The notes: generated by a model not told the origin, from the letters alone. Shown: positions 11,361 to 22,050, numbered from the stretch's first letter. The stretch is DNA of 33,041 nt from Atopobiaceae bacterium (GCA_017545665.1 JAFWKQ010000051.1:1-33041); one strand, 5' to 3'. Translations and numbers: made by a program.

Positions 11361-13403
11361 ATGAGCCTCTCTACCATTATCATCGTGCTGCTCGTGCTGC
11401 TCGTGCTAGCGCTTGTTGTGCTGTACGTGTTCTACAATCGCGGTGACGAAAAGCTCCAGTTTGACATCGGCGGACAGGTCCCTCGGGCTGACGGCGGCAA
11501 AGACTCGTCGGCCGAGCGCACCGTTCGCGCCCGTCTGCTCGGACTTGGTCTCGTCTCGTCGACGGTGGTCCTTGGCCTCATCGCAAAGCTGTGGTCCATG
11601 CAGCTCGTCTCGAAGGACGACTACCAACAACAGGCTGAGTCCAATCGTACGCGTACCATATCGCTTGCTGCGCAGCGTGGTCGCATCCTGGATCGCAGCG
11701 GCAACGAGATCGTGGGCAATCGACCGAGCATTACGATAATCGCCAAGCCGGAGGTCGCAGAAAACAGCATTGAGGTCCAGTTGCTCGGAAATCTCATAGG
11801 GATGCCGGCAGCCGCCGTTCGTCGCAAGATTCAAGACCAGAGCGAGGGGGCGCAATCCGATCGCACCGTTGCCTCCGACGTGTCCCGTCGCGTGGTGGCC
11901 TTTATAGGCGAGCACCCCTACCTCTTTGAGGGCATTACCGTAGAGGAGCGAAGCGCCCGCTCGTATCCGTATGGAAGTCTGGCAGCACATGTGGTGGGAT
12001 ATACGGGCACCGTCACAAAGGAGCAGCTGGAAGAGAGCGCCAAGTCCGCGGACGAAGGGTCCATCGTATACGAGACCGGCGATACCGTGGGGCAGGCGGG
12101 CGTGGAGTTTGAGTACGAGAACATATTGCAGGGCATCCGAGGAGAGCGGCAGGTGTACGTTGACGCCAACGGTTCGGTGTTGGAGTACTCCACATCGGTG
12201 GAGCCGCAGAGTGGGTCCGACATTGTCCTCACTATTGACGCGCAGCTGCAGCAAGCGGCCGAAGAGGCCCTTCAAAACATAATCGACAAAATAAGGAATT
12301 CGGTGAGCAAGGAGTGCAAGGCTGGCTCGGCCATCGTGATGGACGTGACCAACGGCGAGATCCTTGCCATGGCAAGCTGTCCCACCTACTCTCCCAACAT
12401 ATTCGTGGGAGGCATATCCAACGACGACTGGAACAAGCTGCAATCGGAGGAGAGCGGCAACCCCATGATGAACCGCGCCATAGCGGGTCAGTACCCTTCT
12501 GCGTCTACCATTAAGCCCTTCTCGGCGTTTGCGGCATTTGACAACGGGATTGCTAACGAGTCGAGCGAATATAATTGCACCGGATGGTGGACGGGCTTTG
12601 GCGAGGCCTCGGGTCAATATTGCTGGGAGCATAAGGGCCACGGGAGGATGAACCTGCGTACGGGCATAACGTACTCCTGCGACGTTGTGTTCTACGAAAT
12701 TGGCAAGGGTTTTTACGAGTCGGACAATCCCGAGGCGTTTCAAGCCAAGCTCCGCGATTGGGGCTTGGCCCAAAAGACGGGCATCGACTTGCCAGGGGAG
12801 AGCCAGGGACGCATTCCCGATGCCGACTGGAAATGGAACTACTACACCAGCGCTGCCGACTTGGATCGCCAGTGGAAGGGCGGCGACTTTACCAACCTCG
12901 CAATCGGCCAGGGCGACCTGTTGGTGACTCCCATACAGATGGCGTGTGCCTATGCGGGCGTGGCAAACAATGGCATGCAATGGCGCCCCCACGTGCTTAA
13001 GAGCGTTCAAGCTCGCACCGGCACCGGCTCGGTGGTGGATTACGAGCCGCAGGTGCTGCGCGAGGTGAAAGAGGAGGAGAAACACTGCAGCCTCATTCAC
13101 GACGGCCTGGTGGGCGTGATATACGAAGAGGCGGAATACATCGCCCAGCACTTTACGTCGCTGCCGGTTCGCGTTGCGGGCAAGTCGGGCACGGGAGAGC
13201 GTGCCGGTCACAACCCAACCGCTTGGTTTATTACCTTTGCGCCTGAGAACGATCCCAAGTACTGCGTGGCGGTAACCCTGGAAGAGGCGACGTGGGCAAA
13301 CAGCTCCGCACTGTTTGCGAACCGTGACATTTTGGGTGCGCTGTATGGTGTGCCGGACGAGGTTCCCTACGCCATAACGGGCGTGGAGAGCGTGGGAGAC
13401 TAG
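11361..13403 (+). CDS. mrdA: Penicillin-binding protein 2 (class B transpeptidase, elongasome)
   Basis: Monofunctional transpeptidase of 680 aa that cross-links peptidoglycan during elongation. The catalytic motifs are visible: Ser382 in STIK (382-385), SCD at 439-441 (the SxD form) and KSGT at 608-611. The PBP dimerisation domain (RGRILDRSGNEIVGNRPS onward, about 115-270) precedes the catalytic domain. There are two N-terminal membrane helices, at about 5-25 and 59-80. The second is the normal signal anchor; the first is an extra one, with a charged cytoplasmic loop between them. The ATG at 11361 has GGGGAGGCAC 6-16 bp upstream and lies 15 bp after mreD. rodA follows after 13 bp, making the usual PBP2-RodA glycosyltransferase/transpeptidase pair. 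Confidence 0.93.
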   Translation: MSLSTIIIVLLVLLVLALVVLYVFYNRGDEKLQFDIGGQVPRADGGKDSSAERTVRARLLGLGLVSSTVVLGLIAKLWSMQLVSKDDYQQQAESNRTRTISLAAQRGRILDRSGNEIVGNRPSITIIAKPEVAENSIEVQLLGNLIGMPAAAVRRKIQDQSEGAQSDRTVASDVSRRVVAFIGEHPYLFEGITVEERSARSYPYGSLAAHVVGYTGTVTKEQLEESAKSADEGSIVYETGDTVGQAGVEFEYENILQGIRGERQVYVDANGSVLEYSTSVEPQSGSDIVLTIDAQLQQAAEEALQNIIDKIRNSVSKECKAGSAIVMDVTNGEILAMASCPTYSPNIFVGGISNDDWNKLQSEESGNPMMNRAIAGQYPSASTIKPFSAFAAFDNGIANESSEYNCTGWWTGFGEASGQYCWEHKGHGRMNLRTGITYSCDVVFYEIGKGFYESDNPEAFQAKLRDWGLAQKTGIDLPGESQGRIPDADWKWNYYTSAADLDRQWKGGDFTNLAIGQGDLLVTPIQMACAYAGVANNGMQWRPHVLKSVQARTGTGSVVDYEPQVLREVKEEEKHCSLIHDGLVGVIYEEAEYIAQHFTSLPVRVAGKSGTGERAGHNPTAWFITFAPENDPKYCVAVTLEEATWANSSALFANRDILGALYGVPDEVPYAITGVESVGD

Positions 13404-13416
13404 GGAGGCGAGACAG

Positions 13417-14649
13417 ATGGCATCCGATCAGGGAATACGAGACGGCGAGCCCCAGAGCTTTGTGGACATAGTGCTTTCGAGGCTGGGCATCGACCTCTCC
13501 AAGCTTGGTTCCTCGCAATTCCAGCGAAAAGGTTACCTGAGCAAGGTCTATCTTATGGAGCTCATTCCCAACATCGCCCTTGTGCTATTTGGTTCGCTCG
13601 TAATGTGGTCGGCATCGCTTACGATGCCCGATGCGTCGTTTCCACGTCACGTGATGGGTATCGTGCTGGGCATGGCTGCGGCTGTTGCCATGTGGCGCTA
13701 TGATGTGGGAGTGTTTGCCAACAAGTCCCGATTTCTTTTGATACTCGACATCATCCTCATGCTCATGCCCTCCATCCCCGGCCTTGGGTACAACACGATG
13801 GGGATGACCGGTTGGGTGCAGATTCCACTCATTGGTTTTAGATTTCAGCCCTCGGAGCTCGCGAAGCCGGTCACTGTGCTTCTTATGGCGTCGGTTACCG
13901 CAGGCTACAACGGCAAGATCGACACCCTGAGGGACTATCTCAAGCTGTGTGGGATTCTTTGTATTCCGTTTGTGCTGATCCTTACCCAACCCGACCTTGG
14001 CACGGGACTTATCGTGTTGGTTTTGGGCGCGGCCATTATTGTGTGCGGCGGAGCCAAGGGCAAGTGGGTGCTCATAACCGTTGCCATCATCGTGGTGGGG
14101 GCGTTTGCCGTGGTGGCGACCTCTATGACCGAAGGGTTGCCTCACATCCTCAAACAATACCAGCTAAACCGCCTTATTGTGTTTGTTGACCCTTCAGTGG
14201 ACCCATCGGGCAACGGATACAACCTTCAACAGGCGAAGATTGCCGTGGGGTCTGGTGGGTTCTTCGGCAAGGGCATTGGTAACGCAAGCCAAGCAGGAAG
14301 CGGCTTCCTGCCTGAGGCTCACACCGACTTCGTGTTTGCGCTCCTTGCCGAGGAGTTCGGCTTTTTGGGGTCGGTGTTCGTGCTAATAATGTTTGGGTGG
14401 ATGATAATCTCCACCGTGGGCTTGGCCCTTCGCGTGGAACAACCCTATGCCAAGCTCGTTTGCGTGGGTGTGGCTGCCATGTGGACGTTCCAGCTCATGC
14501 AGAACGTGGGCATGTGCATAGGCATCATGCCCATTACCGGCATCCCGCTTCCCTTCATTAGCTTTGGATCGTCTTCCATGGTCTCGCAGCTCATAGCGGC
14601 CGGTATGGTTCAATCGGTGTGGCGTCATCGCAAGAAAGTGAGCGCGTAG
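13417..14649 (+). CDS. rodA: Peptidoglycan glycosyltransferase RodA (SEDS family)
   Basis: Polytopic SEDS protein of 410 aa that polymerises lipid II into glycan strands together with PBP2. About ten hydrophobic segments are visible. Family motifs include the extracellular loop ending GNASQAGSGFLPEAHTDFVFALLAEEFGFLG, with the conserved Glu/Asp surroundings of the catalytic Asp, and PLPFISFGSSS near the C-terminus. The N-terminus (about 45 residues) is soluble and cytoplasmic. The call as RodA rather than FtsW rests on its position at the end of mreBCD-PBP2. The start is ATG 13417 with GGGAGGCGAG upstream. Two tandem hairpin repeats follow the stop. Confidence 0.92.
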   Translation: MASDQGIRDGEPQSFVDIVLSRLGIDLSKLGSSQFQRKGYLSKVYLMELIPNIALVLFGSLVMWSASLTMPDASFPRHVMGIVLGMAAAVAMWRYDVGVFANKSRFLLILDIILMLMPSIPGLGYNTMGMTGWVQIPLIGFRFQPSELAKPVTVLLMASVTAGYNGKIDTLRDYLKLCGILCIPFVLILTQPDLGTGLIVLVLGAAIIVCGGAKGKWVLITVAIIVVGAFAVVATSMTEGLPHILKQYQLNRLIVFVDPSVDPSGNGYNLQQAKIAVGSGGFFGKGIGNASQAGSGFLPEAHTDFVFALLAEEFGFLGSVFVLIMFGWMIISTVGLALRVEQPYAKLVCVGVAAMWTFQLMQNVGMCIGIMPITGIPLPFISFGSSSMVSQLIAAGMVQSVWRHRKKVSA

Positions 14650-14676
14650 CCATGCGACCATGACGGCTCGCATCCC

Positions 14677-14762
14677 TGCGCCCATGCCTCCCCGCAAGCG
14701 GCGACTCACGAAGTGAGCGAGCGAAGCGAGCGTGGAGCCGCATGCGGGGTGGCATGGGCGCA
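14677..14762 (+). repeat. Hairpin repeat, copy C (26-bp arms)
   Basis: Left arm 14677-14702 and right arm 14737-14762 are reverse complements at 24 of 26 positions. The distal half (TGCGCCCATGCC / GGCATGGGCGCA) is perfect and unlike the arms of copies B, F or G. The loop is the shared core with GACTCACGAAGTGAG and GCGAGCGAAGCG. The element lies 27 bp after rodA. Confidence 0.9.
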
Positions 14763-14780
14763 GTGGCTGGCCGATAGCAC

Positions 14781-14850
14781 CCGATCCGCAAGCGGCGACT
14801 CACGAAGTGAGCGAGCGAAGCGAGCGCGGAGCCGCATGCGGGGTGGCACG
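14781..14850 (+). repeat. Hairpin repeat, copy D
   Basis: This is a second core immediately downstream of copy C, offset by 94 bp and in the same orientation. The inner arms CCGCAAGCGGC (14786-14796) and GCCGCATGCGG (14831-14841) pair except at one position. The outer arms are poorly complementary, unlike copy C. Confidence 0.85.
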
Positions 14851-14853
14851 ACA

Positions 14854-14883
14854 TTGGCGTAACAGACGCCTTTGGGGTAGAGT
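14854..14883 (+). promoter_or_regulatory. Candidate promoter of the DUF697/radical SAM unit
   Basis: TTGGCG (14854-14859) and TAGAGT (14878-14883), 18 bp apart, each match the sigma70 consensus at four of six positions. They lie just after repeat copy D and 31 bp before the next gene. This is weak consensus evidence, supported by position. Confidence 0.35.
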
Positions 14884-14914
14884 AGGACAAGTCGTACGTC
14901 CGTGAGGAGAAGTC

Positions 14915-15784
14915 ATGGCAAAAAAGAAATCCATGGAACAGTTGCGAGGTGTCGTGAATATGGGGCGCGAGGCAGAAGAGAGCATGGAGGAGAACATACA
15001 CATCTCCGTGTATGTGGATCCAAGCTGTCCCCGTTGGCTTGCGCTTGCGATTCGCGATGCTCTTGTGCCCGAGCGTGACGCAGTCGTGGATGCGTTGCCG
15101 CTTTCAGACAACCCTGCCGTCTTTGGTACGGATGTGGGAATCATAGTCGCGGGCCATTCCGAGGATGCCATTCGCAGTGCCATACATTCTTTTGTGGGAG
15201 TGCGGCAGCATGTGATCGTTGTTGCTGAGTCCAGCCTGGACATACCCGACGCCTCTTTGCCCGCCAAGCTCGAACAGTTTGCGACTGCTGTGGTGGCCTC
15301 CGAAACGGGTCCGCTTCTTGAGCGTTTTGCAAACGCGCTACTTGGCGCCACCGACAAGCTCGTGTCGTGCGCAGCTAACTTCGCCTTTTGCCGAGACGTT
15401 GCGACGGCACGATTGGTAAGTAAGGTTGCCGCGCGAAACGCTCTTATGAGCATTGCGGACTTTATTCCCGGCGCTGGCATGCTGTTGACGATGAATCAGG
15501 TTAATCTGGGCTTTGACATCGCCGCCACGTACGGGCATGGCCTTTCGTTGGGGCGCATACCCGAAGTCATAACCATTATCGCGGCGGGTATTGTATATCG
15601 TGATGCCGCCCTCCTGATATCGCGCTTTGTCCCCGCACTCGGCATTTTCGTACGCGTGGGTGTGGCATACTTCGGAACGCTTATGACGGGACGCATGTTG
15701 GCCTCGCATTTTACGGAAGCCCTGCCAGCGGCTCCCACCGGCGAGAGTCCCGAGCGCTCATCTTCGGCGGTAGCCACGGCATGA
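14915..15784 (+). CDS. DUF697-like (YcjF-type) membrane protein, unknown function
   Basis: Protein of 289 aa. The N-terminal half looks like an alpha/beta domain (VGIIVAGHSEDAIRSAIHSF, then VIVVAES), reminiscent of a small GTPase fold, but no P-loop GxxxxGKS/T is present. The C-terminal half (about 165-270) has the pattern ADFIPGAGMLLTMNQVNLGFDIAATYG followed by two or three hydrophobic segments, which resembles DUF697/YcjF. The extreme N-terminus is basic and charged. The start is ATG 14915 with GAGGAGAA upstream. Its stop overlaps the ATG of the radical SAM gene (ATGA), so the two are co-translated. I cannot assign a function; the coupling hints at membrane tethering or a shared process. 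Confidence 0.7.
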   Translation: MAKKKSMEQLRGVVNMGREAEESMEENIHISVYVDPSCPRWLALAIRDALVPERDAVVDALPLSDNPAVFGTDVGIIVAGHSEDAIRSAIHSFVGVRQHVIVVAESSLDIPDASLPAKLEQFATAVVASETGPLLERFANALLGATDKLVSCAANFAFCRDVATARLVSKVAARNALMSIADFIPGAGMLLTMNQVNLGFDIAATYGHGLSLGRIPEVITIIAAGIVYRDAALLISRFVPALGIFVRVGVAYFGTLMTGRMLASHFTEALPAAPTGESPERSSSAVATA

Positions 15785-17652
15785 GACTTGCGCGAGAGGA
15801 TCGATTTGGCGACATAGAGCCCCTGCTGGGTTTGGTTGAGAAGCCAAGTCGTTATTTGGACCACGAGTGGGGCGTATGCGAAGATCAGGATGGCCCCTTT
15901 CATACCTGTTTGATCTATGCCGATGTGTACGAGGTCGGTCAGCCTAACCTTGGTTTGGCCATCTTGTATGACGAACTCAATGCGCAACAGGGCTTTTCGT
16001 GCGAGCGTGCCTATCTCCCGTGGGTAGACATGGCGGACCTCATGCGAGAGCATGGTGTGCCGATGCTCTCGCTGGAGACCTCATCGCCCGTGGCCTCTTT
16101 TGATATTGTTGGCTTTACGCTTGCTCATGAGCTGGTGTGCACCAATGTGCTTGAGGCGCTGGACCTGGCGGGCATTGCCTTGCGCTCGGACGAGCGCGAC
16201 GAAGACGACCCGCTTGTGATTGCGGGCGGTCCGTCCGCTTGGAATTGCGAGCCGCTCGCCCCTGCGCTCGATGCCGTCCTTCTTGGTGATGGGGAAGGTG
16301 CCTTGGTGGAGATGGCGCGTTGCGTGCGCGATGCGCGTGACGAGGGGTTGTCGCGTGGGCAGATCCTCCTGCGGCTGGCACAGCTGGATGGCGTGTACGT
16401 GCCATCCCTCTACGACGTCGTTGTGGACAAGACCTCCACGCGTTGGGGCTATGCCGTACCGAAGGAGGGCACGGGCGCACCTGCTATGGTGCGCAAGCAT
16501 TGTATTCCCGACCTTGCTTCAACAGATCCCGCCGTCCAAAGAATCGTGCCATACATGAGCGTGGTGCAGGACCGCTTTGCCGTTGAGGTTTTGCGTGGCT
16601 GCGCGCGGGGTTGCAGGTTCTGTCAGGCGGGGATGACGTATCGCCCCGTGCGCGAGCGACCGTTCGAACAGGTTGTGCCTGCCGTGAGAGAGGGGCTGCG
16701 AACCAGCGGCTTTGATGAGTGCGCGCTTACCTCCCTTTCGACCACCGACCATTCCCAATGCGCTCGCATGGTTCGAACCCTCAATGAGGAGCTCGCGTCT
16801 GCGGGGGTTCGGGTATCCATTCCCTCTCAGCGTCTGGATAGCTTTGGCGTGGAGATGGCTACGGCAGTGGGTTCGTCTCGCAAGGCAGGCCTCACCTTTG
16901 CTCCCGAGGCTGGCTCTCAACGTCTACGCGACGTCATAAACAAGAACGTGACGGAGCGGGATCTGGAGTTTGCGGTTACCAATGCTTTTAAGTCTGGATA
17001 CCGTCGCATGAAGTTGTATTTCATGATGGGCCTTCCCACCGAGACGGACGAGGACCTTTTGGGCATACCTCGACTTGCCGAGGACGTTTTGCGCATGGGG
17101 CGAGAGATTCTGGGACCACGCGCAAAGGTAAGTGTCTCGATATCGGTGGCGGTGTTCGTGCCCAAATGCCATACGCCGTTCCAGTGGGCGGGACAACTTC
17201 CGTTGGAGGAGGTACATCGACGCCAGCAGCTTATGCTGCACGCGGCAACCGATAGGGCCTTGCGCGTTTCGTACCATGGATCGTGGCCTTCGCTCGTGGA
17301 GGGCGTGCTGTCGAAGATGGGGCGTGCTGGCTTTGATCTAATACTGGCCGCTTGGAGGCTTGGATGCCGCTTTGACGCGTGGTCGGATCAGTTTGACTTT
17401 GATGCTTGGAACCAAGCGGCTGCCGAGGTTGGCCTGAACTTGGAAGATGTGGCGTGCGAGACGTTCGACCTCGAGGCGCGCCTGCCCTGGGACCATACGT
17501 CTCCGGGGGTCTCCAAGGGCTATCTGCAGCGTGAGTGGCGACGTGCCATGAGTGCCGAGGTGACGCCCGATTGCACCTTTACCTCATGTACGGGATGCGG
17601 CGTCTGCCCATCGCTTGGGGTTTCGAACGTGTTGGCGGGTGAGCGCGCATGA
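15781..17652 (+). CDS. B12-binding-domain radical SAM protein, TIGR03960-like
   Basis: Protein of 623 aa. Residues 1 to about 230 resemble the cobalamin-binding-like domain found before many radical SAM domains. The radical SAM core starts at the cluster motif Cys274-Cys278-Cys281 (CARGCRFC, CxxxCxxC). A second cysteine set lies near the C-terminus (Cys598, Cys603, Cys606, Cys609; CTGCGVC) and could hold an additional Fe-S cluster. The family is widespread in Firmicutes and Actinobacteria and is normally adjacent to or fused with a DUF2344 protein, as here. Its substrate is, to my knowledge, not established; RNA modification is sometimes suspected because of ribosomal-gene neighbours. It overlaps both neighbours by 4 bp. 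Confidence 0.88.
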   Translation: MRLAREDRFGDIEPLLGLVEKPSRYLDHEWGVCEDQDGPFHTCLIYADVYEVGQPNLGLAILYDELNAQQGFSCERAYLPWVDMADLMREHGVPMLSLETSSPVASFDIVGFTLAHELVCTNVLEALDLAGIALRSDERDEDDPLVIAGGPSAWNCEPLAPALDAVLLGDGEGALVEMARCVRDARDEGLSRGQILLRLAQLDGVYVPSLYDVVVDKTSTRWGYAVPKEGTGAPAMVRKHCIPDLASTDPAVQRIVPYMSVVQDRFAVEVLRGCARGCRFCQAGMTYRPVRERPFEQVVPAVREGLRTSGFDECALTSLSTTDHSQCARMVRTLNEELASAGVRVSIPSQRLDSFGVEMATAVGSSRKAGLTFAPEAGSQRLRDVINKNVTERDLEFAVTNAFKSGYRRMKLYFMMGLPTETDEDLLGIPRLAEDVLRMGREILGPRAKVSVSISVAVFVPKCHTPFQWAGQLPLEEVHRRQQLMLHAATDRALRVSYHGSWPSLVEGVLSKMGRAGFDLILAAWRLGCRFDAWSDQFDFDAWNQAAAEVGLNLEDVACETFDLEARLPWDHTSPGVSKGYLQREWRRAMSAEVTPDCTFTSCTGCGVCPSLGVSNVLAGERA

Positions 17653-18344
17653 GCACGCTTCCGCCAAATGCTTGCAGACTACGAGTTCGCTACGTAAAGG
17701 ACGGACGACTCGCCTATTTGGGCCATCTGGAGGTTATGCAAACCGTCATGCGCAGCGTACGACGATCTGGCGTACCGTTTGAGGTGGGCAACGGCTTTGC
17801 ACGTCGCATGCGCATACAGTTCTCGCAAGCCTTGCCGGTGGGCGCCTCGTCGAGAGGGGAGTACTATGACCTCCTGCTCTCGGATCCTCTTGACGAGCAA
17901 GAGGCCCTCGAGGCGCTGCGATTGGCGTCGCCAAAGGCGCTTGCGCCAAACGCAGCTATGCTCCTGCCCCGTCGCGTACCCGCTCTTGAGGCATGGGCGG
18001 ATTTCTCACGCTGGAAGGTGTGCGTTCGCGGACTGTCCATGGATGCGGAGGAATTCGCGGCACGCGTGCAGGAGCTGCGCGAACAGGACGTGCTCCGGTT
18101 CATGCGTGGCGAAAAGGAGCGCTCCATATCGCTTGCGCAGACGCTCGTGTCGTGTGAGGCAAGCGACGTGGCAAATGGGATAGACCTCGTGCTCCAGACG
18201 CGTCACAGCTCCCAAGGTTCACTGCGGCCGGCCGTCCTCGTTAACGCGGTGTGCGGGGTTGCGCCGCTGCGCGTATGCCGCATGGGCCAATGGCACCTGG
18301 CAGACGACGGCTACCTCATTGACCCCATGACAAGGGGTGAGTAA
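17649..18344 (+). CDS. Radical SAM-associated protein, DUF2344/TIGR03936-like
   Basis: Protein of 231 aa beginning RLRVRYVKDGRLAYLGHLEVM, the hallmark N-terminus of the DUF2344 family (R-Y-x-K-x-G-x-x-x-x-x-GHL). The family accompanies the TIGR03960 radical SAM protein, and in some organisms the two are one polypeptide. Its biochemical role is unknown; partner or substrate-presenting subunit is the usual inference. No membrane segment or signal peptide is visible. ATG 17649 overlaps the upstream stop (ATGA). In several Firmicutes the next genes are rng and rplU. Here rplU follows after 331 bp with no rng between. Confidence 0.85.
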   Translation: MSTLPPNACRLRVRYVKDGRLAYLGHLEVMQTVMRSVRRSGVPFEVGNGFARRMRIQFSQALPVGASSRGEYYDLLLSDPLDEQEALEALRLASPKALAPNAAMLLPRRVPALEAWADFSRWKVCVRGLSMDAEEFAARVQELREQDVLRFMRGEKERSISLAQTLVSCEASDVANGIDLVLQTRHSSQGSLRPAVLVNAVCGVAPLRVCRMGQWHLADDGYLIDPMTRGE

Positions 18345-18390
18345 GAGAAGCACCGCTAAGGAGGGTGGCTGCGCCTCCGCACCCGCGCAG

Positions 18391-18461
18391 GCCTGCAGGC
18401 AGCGACTCACGAAGTGAGCGAGCGAAGCGAGCGCGGAGCCGCACGTAGGCAGGTCGCAGGC
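18391..18461 (+). repeat. Hairpin repeat, copy E (diverged arms)
   Basis: The core from about 18401 to 18442 is intact (GACTCACGAAGTGAG, GCGAGCGAAGCGAGCG, GGAGCCGC). The left arm reads CCTGCAGGCAGC where other copies have GCGGC, and the right arm reads GCCGCACGTAGGCAGG. Only CCTGC/GCAGG-type patches pair, so this copy is the most decayed. It lies about 45 bp after the DUF2344 gene. Confidence 0.8.
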
Positions 18462-18480
18462 ACAGGTACGAGACTTTTCA

Positions 18481-18558
18481 TGTGATGCGGGATGCGATCT
18501 CTTCGGCGCAGTTCGCAAAGCGCTGTCTGAGCACGAAGAGATCGCATCCTGCATCATA
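18481..18558. other. Long inverted repeat (22-25 bp stem, 28-nt loop)
   Basis: Arms 18484-18505 and 18534-18555 are complementary at 21 of 22 positions, and the exception is a G-T pair. Two more Watson-Crick pairs and one G-T pair extend the stem to 25 bp (18481-18558). The loop is 18506-18533. No T-run follows on either side, so an ordinary intrinsic terminator is not evident. It is unrelated in sequence to the hairpin repeats. It sits 50 bp upstream of the rplU promoter. Confidence 0.85.
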
Positions 18559-18607
18559 GATAAGCCATCAGGTCTCCCGCAAATTCACCATAAAGCTCTA
18601 TTTGTCG

Positions 18608-18636
18608 TTGACGCAGGCATTACCGCAGGTTACAAT
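18608..18636 (+). promoter_or_regulatory. sigma70-type promoter of rplU-rpmA
   Basis: TTGACG (18608-18613), a 17-bp spacer and TACAAT (18631-18636) match the housekeeping consensus at 10 of 12 positions. The start would be near 18643, leaving a leader of about 33 nt. That is too short for a structured L21 leader, and none is visible. Confidence 0.8.
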
Positions 18637-18675
18637 ACAATGCTGTTGCATCAATGCGAGCAATGAGGAGTTTTC

Positions 18676-19023
18676 ATGTACGCAATCGTTTCCACCGGTG
18701 GCAAACAGTACAAGGTTGCCCAGGGCGACGTCATCGACGTCGAGAAGCTCGACGCGCAGCCTGGCGACAAGGTAGAGCTTGACGTCCTGATGCTGAACGA
18801 CGGAGCCACCAGCACCATCGAGGCATCTGATCTCGAGGGGAAGAAGGTCATCGCCGAAGTCTTGGACCAGCACAAGGGCCAGAAGGTCATTGTCTTCAAG
18901 TTCAAGAAGCGCAAGCGCTATCGTCGCACCAAGGGCCATCGCCAGAATCTCACGAAGCTCAAGATTGTAGAGCTCCCTGTTGAGGAGGCGGCCACCAGCG
19001 CGTCCATCGAGGATGCCGAGTAG
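18676..19023 (+). CDS. rplU: 50S ribosomal protein L21
   Basis: Large-subunit protein of 115 aa that binds 23S rRNA. It begins MYAIVSTGGKQYKVAQGD and contains KRYRRTKGHRQ, both diagnostic. The C-terminal extension (VEEAATSASIEDAE) is a little longer and more acidic than in E. coli L21 (103 aa). ATG 18676 is preceded by ATGAGGAG. It is first in a two-gene unit with rpmA, 45 bp apart. The gene often found between them in Firmicutes (prp/ysxB protease) is absent. Confidence 0.97.
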   Translation: MYAIVSTGGKQYKVAQGDVIDVEKLDAQPGDKVELDVLMLNDGATSTIEASDLEGKKVIAEVLDQHKGQKVIVFKFKKRKRYRRTKGHRQNLTKLKIVELPVEEAATSASIEDAE

Positions 19024-19068
19024 GTAAAGTCCGAGCGCACGCTCAAGAGAAGATTGGCAGGTAGCACT

Positions 19069-19320
19069 ATGGCTCACAAGAAAGGCTTGGGTTCCTCCCG
19101 TAACGGTCGCGACTCTCGTGGTCAGCGCCTTGGAACCAAGATTTACGGCGGTCAGGCAATCAAGACTGGTCAGATTATCGTTCGTCAGCGTGGTACGCAC
19201 ATCACTCCCGGCGAGAACGTCGGTCGCGGTAAGGACGACACGCTGTTTGCGCTCAAGGACGGTGTGGTGGAGTTCACCAAGGGTGCCAAGCACTACGTGC
19301 ATGTTCGCACCACGGCATAG
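19069..19320 (+). CDS. rpmA: 50S ribosomal protein L27
   Basis: Large-subunit protein of 83 aa whose N-terminal tail reaches the peptidyl-transferase centre. It begins [16 protein letters not shown] and continues [11 protein letters not shown] chose ATG 19069 (GGCAGG upstream) because AHKKG is the mature N-terminus in most bacteria; a TTG at 19054 would add MAGST. There is no FFA-type cleavable leader as in Firmicutes, which agrees with the missing prp protease gene next door. Confidence 0.96.
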   Translation: MAHKKGLGSSRNGRDSRGQRLGTKIYGGQAIKTGQIIVRQRGTHITPGENVGRGKDDTLFALKDGVVEFTKGAKHYVHVRTTA

Positions 19321-19344
19321 GGCGCTTCGTTTGGCAAAGCAACC

Positions 19345-21951
<2,607 letters not shown>

Positions 21952-22050
21952 GATTCCAGGCACGGCCGCGTGCAGTTCGTGAGTGCGGAGGCCTTATGGC
22001 AGACTTTCGCGCAGCGTGCTATGCTTGTTCTTGCTGACGAAGGGAGGCCC

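Noticed and set aside
11406..13211. A 601-codon open frame on the minus strand across the PBP2 gene
   Set aside because: It mirrors the high-GC third-position pattern of the + strand PBP2 gene, has no recognisable domains and is fully covered by a clear essential gene. The same applies to the long minus-strand frames over aconitase and glyS.
15001..15600. The DUF697-like protein as an active GTPase
   Set aside because: The front half looks Rossmann-like, but no GxxxxGKS/T, DxxG or NKxD motif is present.
18637..18675. A structured L21 leader RNA upstream of rplU
   Set aside because: The predicted leader is only about 33 nt and shows no stable stem; the strong inverted repeat lies upstream of the promoter.
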